A stretch of DNA of 5,973 nt from Bacteroidota bacterium (GCA_030635045.1 DAOVZP010000111.1:1-5973); one strand, 5' to 3'. Positions 1-5,973 are shown, numbered from the stretch's first letter. Notes: a model not told the origin generated them from the letters alone. Numbers and translations are program-made.

Positions 1-70
1 ATACCCCATACCCCATACCTCATACCCCATACCCCATACTTCATACCCCATACCTCATACCCCATACCCT
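1..70. repeat. Tandem heptamer array, ten copies of ATACCCC
   Basis: Ten head-to-tail 7-bp units fill this stretch without a gap. Copies 1, 2, 4, 5, 7 and 9 are exact ATACCCC; copies 3 and 8 are ATACCTC, copy 6 is ATACTTC, and copy 10 is ATACCCT, where the array decays into unique AT-rich sequence. The degenerate copies fall roughly every third unit, hinting at a 21-bp higher-order period. The array touches the window start, so its true length is unknown. The complementary strand reads GGGGTAT and is G-rich. It is intergenic and lies about 40 bp upstream of the candidate promoter of the DUF4290-murA pair. Its function is unknown; a simple intergenic minisatellite that changes length by slippage is the plainest reading. 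Confidence 0.95.
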
Positions 71-111
71 AATTCAAAATCTTTTATCACCTCCACTTTG
101 AAATAATTATG

Positions 112-119
112 TACTTTTG
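112..119 (+). promoter_or_regulatory. Candidate Bacteroidota -7 promoter box (TACTTTTG)
   Basis: TACTTTTG is an exact match to TAnnTTTG, the -7 element used by the primary sigma factor of this phylum. Transcription would begin around 125-128, giving a leader of about 100 nt before the ATG at 229. The upstream -33 partner is weak: the nearest TTTG, at 97-100, is only 11 bp away, while about 19-21 bp is usual. A second, imperfect box (TACTTTCG) sits at 172-179 and would give a shorter leader. The rest of 71-228 is AT-rich, with no gene or riboswitch that I recognise. Confidence 0.5.
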
Positions 120-228
120 CAGTTGTATTTGAAACACACCTGATCAATAACTCCTCTATATTGTTTCGTTATACTTTCGAAAACTAACCAGATAGAAGGA
201 AAAGAATTCATAAATATTTTTACATCAA

Positions 229-861
229 ATGGAATATAATACTAACAGAAAACACCTGGAAATGCCAGAATATGGCAGGAATGTTCAAAAGATGGTCCTT
301 TACGCTATTTCTATTGAAGACAAAGAGCAGCGACTGAAAATAGCACAAGTGATAGTGAATATCATGGCGCAGATGCATCCCAAACTTCGGGAAACTGCTG
401 ACTATAAGCATAAGCTCTGGGATCATCTGCATATCATCTCCGATTGGAAAATTAATATTGATGGGCCGTATCCGGAACCACCGAAGGATATCCTCGCTTC
501 CAAACCTAAACGTGTGCCATATTCTACGGCAAAGATCAAGTTCAAGCCTTATGGTAAGAATATTGAGCAACTTATTGAGAAAGCCATTGCCTATGAAGAT
601 GGCCCTGCTAAAGATGCTTTTATGAAATCCATAGCCAACCAGCTGAAAAAATCATACCTGAACTGGAACAGGGACTCCGTTAATGATGAACTGATCTTTA
701 AGCACTTTGCCGAGATGTCGGATGGCAAGCTTGTGATTGAGGGTGATTTTAAGCTTAACGAAACCAGTGAGATACTTGCACGCAACAAGAAGAAGAAGTA
801 TACAGGAAAACCAAGGGATAATAATTACAGTCAAAAAAATAAAGGACGTAGGCACAAATGA
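229..861 (+). CDS. DUF4290 family protein, 210 aa, two-repeat architecture with basic tail
   Basis: I recognise this as a DUF4290-family protein from its opening (MEYNTNRKHLEMPEYGRN) and the KLWDHLHIISD segment; the molecular function of the family is not known. The protein is soluble, with no signal peptide or membrane segment. Residues 15-79 and 108-172 align with each other over 65 positions without a gap, sharing YG-N at the start, AI--ED, an Asn, a His, SD-K and a closing I-G, so it is a tandem duplication. Residues 185-210 form a tail in which 12 of 26 residues are Lys or Arg, which might bind nucleic acid or another polyanion (inference). The ATG at 229 follows an A/T-rich leader; a purine run at 194-200 is too far upstream to be a normal ribosome binding site. 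The stop overlaps the murA start by 4 bp, and the same pairing occurs in other Bacteroidota as I recall it. Confidence 0.88.
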   Translation: MEYNTNRKHLEMPEYGRNVQKMVLYAISIEDKEQRLKIAQVIVNIMAQMHPKLRETADYKHKLWDHLHIISDWKINIDGPYPEPPKDILASKPKRVPYSTAKIKFKPYGKNIEQLIEKAIAYEDGPAKDAFMKSIANQLKKSYLNWNRDSVNDELIFKHFAEMSDGKLVIEGDFKLNETSEILARNKKKKYTGKPRDNNYSQKNKGRRHK

Positions 862-2168
862 GTTCTTTTGAGATCACAGGGGGGCTGAAACTCAATGGGG
901 ATATCACCCCACAGGGGGCAAAGAATGAGGCCTTGCAGGTCATCAGCGCCGTGCTGCTCACTGCCGGGAAAGTAGAAATGCACAAGGTGCCGGATATCCG
1001 CGATGTAAATAAGCTGATCGGTATCCTGAGCGACCTGGGTGTTAAGGTTGAAAAGACAGCGCCTGAATCATATACTTTCCAGGCTGACGATATAAACCTT
1101 GAGTACCTCAAAAGCCCTGAATTCAAGGATAAAGGTGCCAGCCTGCGTGGATCCATCATGATAATCGGGCCATTGCTGGCCCGCTTCGGGCAGGCCTTCA
1201 TGCCACATCCGGGTGGCGACAAGATAGGCCGCAGGAGGCTTGATACGCATTTTATAGGATTGCAAAATCTCGGTGCCGATTTCCGCTATGATGAAAAGGA
1301 AAATCTTTATGTTGTAGATGCATCTTCACTGAAGGGATGCTATATGCATCTTGATGAGGCCTCCGTTACAGGAACCGCAAATATTGTGATGACTGCCGTG
1401 ATGGCAGAGGGCACTACAAGCATTTTTAATGCAGCATGCGAACCATATATTTATCAGCTGTGTACGATGCTCGTGAGCATGGGGGCGAAGATCTCCGGAA
1501 TAGGCTCAAACCTTTTACAGATAGAAGGCGTTTCTGAGCTGAAGGGTTGTACACATACCCTCCTGGCCGACATGATCGAAGTGGGTAGCTTTATCGGCCT
1601 CGCTGCCATGACACAATCAGAGATCACCATAAAAGATGTGAACTACGATCGCCTTGGCCTGATACCAACTATTTTTAAGCGTATGGGTATCAGCCTGGTA
1701 AGAAGGGATGATGATATCATCGTGCCCGCCCAGAAATCGTATGAGATAGAAACATTTATGGATGGCTCTATACTTACTGTTGCTGATGCACCATGGCCGG
1801 GTTTCACACCTGACCTGATCAGTATTATCCTTGTGGTTGCAACACAGGCGAAAGGCAGCGTGCTGATCCATCAGAAGATGTTTGAAAGCAGGTTGTTCTT
1901 CGTGGATAAACTCATCGACATGGGGGCGCAGATCATACTGTGTGATCCGCATCGCGCTACCGTGATAGGCCTGAACAGGCAGTATCCGCTTAAAGGCATC
2001 TCCATGACATCCCCTGATATACGCGCAGGTGTTGCCCTCCTCATTGCAGCCCTCTCTGCCGAAGGGAAAAGCGTAATTCATAATATTGAACAGATCGACA
2101 GGGGTTACCAGAATATAGATAAGCGCCTGCAAGCCCTTGGTGCCGATATTCGCAGGGTAAACGATTGA
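858..2168 (+). CDS. murA: UDP-N-acetylglucosamine 1-carboxyvinyltransferase (MurA), Asp-type catalytic loop
   Basis: MurA transfers enolpyruvate from phosphoenolpyruvate to UDP-GlcNAc in the cytoplasm, the first committed step of peptidoglycan synthesis. The 436-aa protein is complete (E. coli MurA has 419). It keeps Lys22-Asn23 in GAKNEAL, Arg97 (E. coli Arg91), Arg126 (Arg120), Asp319 (Asp305, the general base), Arg389 (Arg371) and Arg415 (Arg397, in IDRGY). The active-site loop reads HPGGDKIGRRR, so the catalytic Cys115 of E. coli is replaced by Asp121 (codon 1218-1220). The same Cys-to-Asp state is known from Mycobacterium and Chlamydia MurA, which are active but not alkylated by fosfomycin. 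The start is fixed by the ATGA overlap with the DUF4290 gene, implying translational coupling and a shared transcript. Full length and intact substrate residues argue against a pseudogene or an AroA-like paralogue. Confidence 0.98.
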   Translation: MSSFEITGGLKLNGDITPQGAKNEALQVISAVLLTAGKVEMHKVPDIRDVNKLIGILSDLGVKVEKTAPESYTFQADDINLEYLKSPEFKDKGASLRGSIMIIGPLLARFGQAFMPHPGGDKIGRRRLDTHFIGLQNLGADFRYDEKENLYVVDASSLKGCYMHLDEASVTGTANIVMTAVMAEGTTSIFNAACEPYIYQLCTMLVSMGAKISGIGSNLLQIEGVSELKGCTHTLLADMIEVGSFIGLAAMTQSEITIKDVNYDRLGLIPTIFKRMGISLVRRDDDIIVPAQKSYEIETFMDGSILTVADAPWPGFTPDLISIILVVATQAKGSVLIHQKMFESRLFFVDKLIDMGAQIILCDPHRATVIGLNRQYPLKGISMTSPDIRAGVALLIAALSAEGKSVIHNIEQIDRGYQNIDKRLQALGADIRRVND

Positions 2169-2244
2169 AATCTTTGATATTACATTCCTTGTCAGTGAAA
2201 GCCTGTATTTTATTAATTGAGAACAGGGATTAAACCCGGATATT

Positions 2245-2277
2245 CTGCCAATTTGTCTTGATCAAGCATGTTGGCAG
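2245..2277. promoter_or_regulatory. Nested inverted repeat, candidate operator upstream of grpE
   Basis: The outer arms CTGCCAA (2245-2251) and TTGGCAG (2271-2277) are perfect 7-bp complements. Between them sits a perfect 10-bp palindrome, CTTGATCAAG (2257-2266). The two dyads share almost the same centre (2261 and 2261.5). The right arm is also the -24-like element of the candidate grpE promoter, so a protein bound to the dyad would meet RNA polymerase there. There is no T-tract after it, so it is not a terminator. It does not match CIRCE, the HrcA operator. The left arm also begins a TGCCA-N3-TGTC arrangement (2246-2257), an alternative reading as a direct-type activator site. Confidence 0.5.
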
Positions 2278-2287
2278 GTAATTTGAT
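2271..2287 (+). promoter_or_regulatory. Candidate grpE promoter: sigma-54-like -24/-12, or housekeeping -7 box
   Basis: The stretch reads TTGGCAGGTAATTTGAT. Against the sigma-54 consensus TGGCACG-N4-TTGCW it matches TGGCA and TTG with the invariant GG placed exactly 12 bp before the downstream G; it differs at C6 (G here) and at the -12 GC, which is GA. Transcription would start near 2297, giving a leader of about 26 nt. The same bases can also be read as an imperfect TAnnTTTG box (TAATTTGA, 2279-2286) with TTG at 2258-2260 and an 18-bp spacer, which would suit the primary sigma factor. Sequence alone does not decide between them. Confidence 0.45.
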
Positions 2288-2322
2288 TATGGCTGATAAT
2301 ATATTGTTATTAAAAATAAAAG

Positions 2323-2889
2323 ATGTCAGAAGAAAAGAAAAATATAGATCAGGAGAACGAGAGCACAGAGGTGCCTGTGACCAAGGTGACAAAGAAGGGG
2401 CGGAAGTCAGCTGCTTCCAAGAAAAAGGATAAGACAGAAGAAAAGATCCACGACCTTGGTGTGAAGCTTGAGGAGATGAATGACAAATATCTGCGTCTTT
2501 TCTCCGAATTCGATAATTTCAGGAAGCGTACCCAGAAAGAAAAACTTGAACTATTTAAAACCGCGTCGGAAGATGTGATAGCGGCATTATTGCCGGTGCT
2601 TGATGATTTTGAGCGGGCCATTAAATCAGCAGGAGAAAATGGCGTTGAGGATGATTATACAGAGGGCATAGAGCTTATATATAACAAGTTGAAAACCACA
2701 TTAAACCAGAAAGGCCTGGAACGCATGGACGTGATGGGAGCGGAATTTGACACCGATTTCCATGAGGCGATAACCAATATTCCGGCACCAACGCCTGATA
2801 TGAAAGGCAAGGTGGTGGATGTGATCGAGAATGGCTATTTGTTGAATGACAAGGTGATCCGCTTTGCCAGGGTAGTAGTGGGCAATTAA
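2323..2889 (+). CDS. grpE: GrpE, nucleotide exchange factor for DnaK
   Basis: GrpE drives ADP release from DnaK and resets the Hsp70 cycle in the cytoplasm. The 188-aa protein has the usual layout: a disordered, charged N-terminus (1-40, Lys-rich around 24-37), a long coiled-coil helix (about 40-85) containing the typical [13 protein letters not shown] segment, a helical bundle (about 86-135), and the C-terminal beta domain (136-188) that contacts the DnaK nucleotide-binding domain. The family signature lies at 165-187 ([20 protein letters not shown]). The ATG follows an A-rich leader and gives a normal-length protein. dnaJ begins 22 bp downstream, a gap too short for much beyond a start region, so the two are almost certainly co-transcribed. 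DnaK itself is not in the window. Confidence 0.98.
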   Translation: MSEEKKNIDQENESTEVPVTKVTKKGRKSAASKKKDKTEEKIHDLGVKLEEMNDKYLRLFSEFDNFRKRTQKEKLELFKTASEDVIAALLPVLDDFERAIKSAGENGVEDDYTEGIELIYNKLKTTLNQKGLERMDVMGAEFDTDFHEAITNIPAPTPDMKGKVVDVIENGYLLNDKVIRFARVVVGN

Positions 2890-2911
2890 GGAAACCGATA
2901 GACTACATGTG

Positions 2912-4063
2912 ATGTCGAAAAAAGATTATTACGAAGTCCTGGAGGTTGAGCGCAGTGCTTCCGAACAGGAGATCAAGAAGGCATATCGCAAGATGGCTCT
3001 GAAATTCCATCCTGACAAGAACCCTGATGATGCCGAATCAGAAAACAGGTTTAAGGAAGCTGCGGAAGCATATGAGGTATTGAGCAATGCCGATAAAAAG
3101 AACCGCTACGACCAGTTTGGCCATGCAGGCATGAAGAATGGCCATGGTGGTTTTGGGGCAGGCATGAGCATGGATGATATCTTCAGCCAGTTTGGTGATG
3201 TCTTCGGCGGAGCCTTTGGTGGTGCCTTCAGTGGTTTTGGCGGCGGGCGCTCACATACACGGCGCAGGGTAAACCGTGGCAGCAACATCCGGGTGAAAGT
3301 AAGCCTTACAATGCAGGAGATCGCTAATGGCGTGGAGAAAAAGATCAAGGTCAATAAATACATTGGCTGCAAAGCCTGTGACGGCTCCGGTGCCAAGCAT
3401 GGCTCATCACTCGGCACCTGCCATACATGTAATGGCACGGGCCAGGTGATCCAGGTTACCAATACCTTCTTAGGACAGATGCAGACAGCATCAACATGTC
3501 CCGGTTGCCATGGAGAGGGCAGGACCATCACCGAAAAATGTCCGGAATGTGCCGGCCAGGGTGTCATGCGTGGTGAGGATGTCATCAACATTAAGATCCC
3601 GGCAGGAGTTGAGGAAGGGATGCAGCTGTCGGTTAGCGGAAAGGGAAATGCCGGCGCACGGAGTGGGATTCCCGGCGACCTCCTGGTGCTAATCGAAGAA
3701 AAACCACATCCCGACCTTATCAGGGATGGCCATAACGTCCTGTATGAACAGTATATCAGCATTTCCGATGCTGCACTCGGCACAACTGTAGAGGTGCCCA
3801 CGATTGATGCCAGGGCCAGGATAAAGATCCACCCCGGTACACAGGCCGGAAAAGTGATGCGACTGAAAGGCAAAGGCTTGCCCGACGTAAATGCGTACGG
3901 GCGCGGGGATCTTCTTGTTACGATCAACGTATGGATCCCGAAGGAACTTACCAAAGAAGAAAAAGCTATCATGGAGAAGCTTGGCAGCGCTGAAAATTTC
4001 AAGCCAAACCCCGGAAGTAAGGATAAAGGCTTCTTCGACAGGATGAAGGAATATTTTCAGTAA
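2912..4063 (+). CDS. dnaJ: DnaJ, type I (class A) J-domain co-chaperone
   Basis: DnaJ binds unfolded clients, hands them to DnaK and stimulates its ATPase. With the start at 2912 the protein has 383 aa and every class A part: J domain (4-70) with the HPD motif at 33-35; Gly/Phe-rich linker (about 75-112) including a [11 protein letters not shown] stretch; zinc-binding region with four CxxCxGxG motifs at 153-160, 170-177, 196-203 and 210-217; then the C-terminal client-binding domains and dimerisation tail to 383. No key residue is missing. I prefer ATG 2912 because [10 protein letters not shown] matches family starts; an in-frame GTG at 2909 would add one residue. An ATG at 2907 is immediately followed by TGA and overlaps the real start. 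The ABC ATPase gene begins 18 bp after the stop. Confidence 0.98.
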   Translation: MSKKDYYEVLEVERSASEQEIKKAYRKMALKFHPDKNPDDAESENRFKEAAEAYEVLSNADKKNRYDQFGHAGMKNGHGGFGAGMSMDDIFSQFGDVFGGAFGGAFSGFGGGRSHTRRRVNRGSNIRVKVSLTMQEIANGVEKKIKVNKYIGCKACDGSGAKHGSSLGTCHTCNGTGQVIQVTNTFLGQMQTASTCPGCHGEGRTITEKCPECAGQGVMRGEDVINIKIPAGVEEGMQLSVSGKGNAGARSGIPGDLLVLIEEKPHPDLIRDGHNVLYEQYISISDAALGTTVEVPTIDARARIKIHPGTQAGKVMRLKGKGLPDVNAYGRGDLLVTINVWIPKELTKEEKAIMEKLGSAENFKPNPGSKDKGFFDRMKEYFQ

Positions 4064-4081
4064 TATTGCGTTCAATAAACC

Positions 4082-5005
4082 ATGGCCATCTTTCTTACAG
4101 AAAATGTTACCAAACGCTACTCAGGGCATACTGCCCTCGACAGGGTAAGTATTGAAGTGCCCGGGCAATGCATCTTTGGGCTCCTGGGCCCGAACGGTGC
4201 AGGAAAGACATCCCTGATCCGCATCATTAACAGGATCACCGGCCCGGATGAAGGACAGCTGTACTTTAAAGGCGAAAAACTCCAGCAAAAACATATTTAT
4301 AATATTGGCTACCTGCCCGAAGAACGCGGCCTCTACCGCAAGATGAAGGTGGGTGAACATGCCCTGTACCTGGCCAGGCTCAAAGGCCTGTCGAAAAAAG
4401 ATGCCACCATTAAGCTTAAGGAGTGGTTTGAAAGATTTGAGATCGGCGGCTGGTGGAATAAAAGGGTGGAAGAACTTTCGAAAGGCATGCAGCAGAAGGT
4501 GCAATTCATTGTTACCGTGCTCCATGAACCGGAATTGCTCATCTTCGACGAGCCATTCAGCGGGTTTGACCCCATCAATGTTGAGCTTGTGAAAGATGAG
4601 ATACTGAAGCTCCGCGACAAGGGCGCAACCATCATCTTCTCAACACATAATATGGCCTCTGTCGAAGAGCTGTGTGACCATATTGCCTTGATCGACAGAT
4701 CGAAAAAGATCCTCGACGGGAAGATGAAAGATATCAGGAATCAATACCGCTCTAATACATACAGTATCGCTTACGACCATTTCGATGGCCTGCTTTCATC
4801 ATTCCTGGATGAGCGCTTTGAGTTAGTGGATGAAGGGGAAGATGAAGACCGCCGATATGCCAGTGTGAGGATCACGGATGGCCATGTATCTAAGGAACTG
4901 CTTGAAAAGCTTGTTCCGAAGATCAATATCCATGCATACAATGAGATCCTTCCGACAATGAATGATATCTTTATTTCGGTAGTGAAAGATAACGAAGGAA
5001 AATGA
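4082..5005 (+). CDS. ABC transporter ATP-binding protein, NatA/YhaQ-like exporter ATPase
   Basis: This is the cytoplasmic ATPase of an ABC-2 type exporter. In its 307 aa it shows Walker A (GPNGAGKTS, 36-44), the ABC signature (LSKGM, 132-136), Walker B with catalytic Glu (LLIFDEP, 152-158), a D-loop (SGFD, 160-163) and the switch His189 (STHN). At the Q-loop the sequence is GYLPEERGLY (76-85), with Glu80 where many ABC ATPases have Gln; to my knowledge this is usual in the NatA/YhaQ branch. The region after about 225 looks like the C-terminal accessory domain of this branch (DUF4162-like). Its stop overlaps the permease start by 4 bp (ATGA), so the two are a matched pair. The substrate is unknown: Bacillus NatAB exports sodium, but family resemblance does not prove that here. 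Position right behind dnaJ suggests co-transcription with the chaperones. Confidence 0.93.
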   Translation: MAIFLTENVTKRYSGHTALDRVSIEVPGQCIFGLLGPNGAGKTSLIRIINRITGPDEGQLYFKGEKLQQKHIYNIGYLPEERGLYRKMKVGEHALYLARLKGLSKKDATIKLKEWFERFEIGGWWNKRVEELSKGMQQKVQFIVTVLHEPELLIFDEPFSGFDPINVELVKDEILKLRDKGATIIFSTHNMASVEELCDHIALIDRSKKILDGKMKDIRNQYRSNTYSIAYDHFDGLLSSFLDERFELVDEGEDEDRRYASVRITDGHVSKELLEKLVPKINIHAYNEILPTMNDIFISVVKDNEGK

Positions 5006-5973
5006 AAAAAATACTGCTGGTCATACAAAGGGAATACCTGACGCGGGTCCGCAAGCGGTCGTTCATCGTGATGACCATCCTGGGCCCCATCCTTATGGCC
5101 TCTGCCTTCGTGGTTCCTATGTACCTTGCTACCCTCACCGATGAGGAAAAGAAAGTGATAGAGGTGCTGGATGAGACCGGGTGGTTTTATAATGCCTTTT
5201 CTGATACCGGGGAATTCGAATTCAAATACACGGTGGCTGACCTCGAAACTGCCAAATTTGAGTTGATGGCTAGCGATGAGTTTGCCCTCCTCTACATCCC
5301 TCGAAGGGAGATGACAGTGCCATCCTCTGCCGTGCTGTACTCTCTGAGGCAACCCGGCGTAGACCTGAAAGGTTATATCCGCAATGTGATGTCGAAAGAG
5401 GTGGAAAGCCAGAAGCTCCGTATCAACCTGGATGAGATGGACCTTAGCCCGGAAGACCGGGAGCGGGCAATGCAATTACCGGAGCTGATCAAGACCAGTA
5501 TCACACTGAGTACCATGAAAATGGATGAGAGCGGGCAGGAGGAGGAGACATTTACGGAAGTTTTGATGGCAATTGCTTTCGTTTCCGGGATGATCATATA
5601 TATGTTCATCTTTATCTTCGGTGCGCAGGTGCTGCGAGGGGTGATGGAAGAAAAAACAAGCCGCATTATCGAGGTGATGGTCTCTTCGGTGAGGCCTTTC
5701 CAGCTTATGATGGGTAAGATCATTGGCATCGCCATGGTTGGTTTAACACAGTTTCTGCTGTGGATCGTCCTGACCTTTGCCATTGTCAGCATATTTCAGA
5801 TTGCCTTTGCTGATCAGATGCCGGGGCCTGAGGTGCGCATGGCCGTGACACAATCCACTGATATTTCGAACCAGGCCGCAGTGGCAGGCAACGCCCAGGT
5901 CGCCAAGGTGTTTGAGATCGTCGATTCTATCAACTATAGTGTGATCCTGATCTCTTTCCTCTTTTTCTTTCTG
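5002..5973 (+). CDS. ABC-2 type (NatB-like) transporter permease, 3' end beyond window
   Basis: The reading frame stays open from ATG 5002 to the last base, giving 324 residues with no stop; the C-terminus lies outside. It starts MKKILLVIQREYLTRVRKRS, the usual cytoplasmic start of this family, followed by a membrane segment at about 22-45. A large extracytoplasmic domain follows (about 46-186), then a membrane segment at about 187-211, the family's conserved cytoplasmic stretch (GVMEEKTSRIIEVMVSSVRP, 213-232), a third membrane segment (about 239-267), a polar stretch (268-311), and the start of a further membrane segment (312 on). This fits ABC2_membrane_3 / NatB-type permeases. It forms the membrane channel for the ATPase encoded immediately upstream, with which it shares the ATGA overlap. 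A purine-rich AAGGA at 4995-4999 is only 2 nt before the ATG, too close for a normal ribosome site, so coupling probably drives translation. Confidence 0.92.
   Translation, partial: MKKILLVIQREYLTRVRKRSFIVMTILGPILMASAFVVPMYLATLTDEEKKVIEVLDETGWFYNAFSDTGEFEFKYTVADLETAKFELMASDEFALLYIPRREMTVPSSAVLYSLRQPGVDLKGYIRNVMSKEVESQKLRINLDEMDLSPEDRERAMQLPELIKTSITLSTMKMDESGQEEETFTEVLMAIAFVSGMIIYMFIFIFGAQVLRGVMEEKTSRIIEVMVSSVRPFQLMMGKIIGIAMVGLTQFLLWIVLTFAIVSIFQIAFADQMPGPEVRMAVTQSTDISNQAAVAGNAQVAKVFEIVDSINYSVILISFLFFFL

Larger units (their letters stand above)
2169..2322. other. Intergenic region between murA and grpE
   Basis: This 154-bp gap separates the murA pair from the chaperone-transporter set. It contains no ORF of note and no convincing intrinsic terminator: a weak 5-bp stem (CCTGT 2202-2206 with ACAGG 2223-2227) has a 16-nt loop and no T-tract after it. 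The downstream half holds the dyad at 2245-2277 and the promoter candidates around 2271-2287. The last 20 bases before grpE are almost pure A/T, as is usual for leaders in this phylum. A TGTCAG half-site at 2190-2195 resembles the TGnCA half-sites nearer the promoter and could be an upstream activator site (inference). Confidence 0.7.

Noticed and set aside
1..70. CRISPR array
   Set aside because: The units are 7 bp with no spacers and no cas genes are nearby.
1..106. The heptamer array as the coding 3' end of an upstream gene
   Set aside because: Frames 1 and 2 stay open to TAA at 70-72 and 104-106, but this follows from the repeat lacking stop codons; the low-complexity IPHTPY-type product gives no support, and the window start prevents a test.
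2202..2227. Possible intrinsic terminator after murA
   Set aside because: The stem is only 5 bp with a 16-nt loop and is not followed by a T-run.
2169..2322. CIRCE (HrcA operator) upstream of grpE
   Set aside because: No TTAGCACTC-N9-GAGTGCTAA-like sequence is present; the dyad found has different arms and spacing.
2909..2911. GTG as the dnaJ start
   Set aside because: It would add a single extra residue before an ATG that gives the normal [10 protein letters not shown] start; ATG at 2912 is the simpler choice.
3106..4002. A 298-codon open frame on the minus strand
   Set aside because: It lies wholly within dnaJ, whose domains and zinc motifs are intact; the translated product is Pro/Ser-rich with no recognisable domain, so it is a shadow of the opposite-strand codon pattern.
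4771..5475. A 234-codon minus-strand open frame across the ATPase-permease junction
   Set aside because: Both + strand genes here are clearly real and overlap by ATGA; the minus-strand product shows no family resemblance.

Overview
The window looks like a chromosomal housekeeping segment from a member of the Bacteroidota. Three things point there: a DUF4290-family gene (a family I know only from this phylum) overlapping murA; a TAnnTTTG-type -7 promoter box; and A-rich leaders instead of well-placed Shine-Dalgarno sequences. All six genes lie on the + strand. I could not place it at genus level. No tRNA, rRNA, CRISPR array or insertion sequence is visible.

Layout. Positions 1-70 are ten tandem copies of a 7-bp unit (consensus ATACCCC), cut by the window edge. 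Positions 71-228 are an AT-rich leader with a candidate promoter. Two overlapping genes follow: a DUF4290 protein (229-861) and MurA (858-2168), which performs the first committed step of peptidoglycan synthesis. A 154-bp gap (2169-2322) carries a nested dyad and a -24/-12-like promoter candidate. It leads into a second gene set: grpE (2323-2889), dnaJ (2912-4063), an ABC transporter ATPase (4082-5005) and its ABC-2/NatB-type permease (5002 to beyond the window end). The permease is not closed within the window but is clearly real.

How the genes work together. DUF4290-murA is probably translationally coupled through its ATGA overlap. GrpE and DnaJ are the nucleotide exchange factor and J-domain co-chaperone of DnaK, which is not in the window. 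The ATPase and permease form one export complex and share a second ATGA overlap. Gaps of 22 and 18 bp suggest that grpE, dnaJ and the transporter pair are transcribed together, probably from the 2245-2297 region.

I see no clear new defence, mobile or biosynthetic system. The points most worth a second look are the gap-free internal duplication in the DUF4290 protein, the Cys-to-Asp change at the MurA catalytic loop (a known fosfomycin-insensitive form), the dyad that overlaps the candidate grpE promoter, and the heptamer array.
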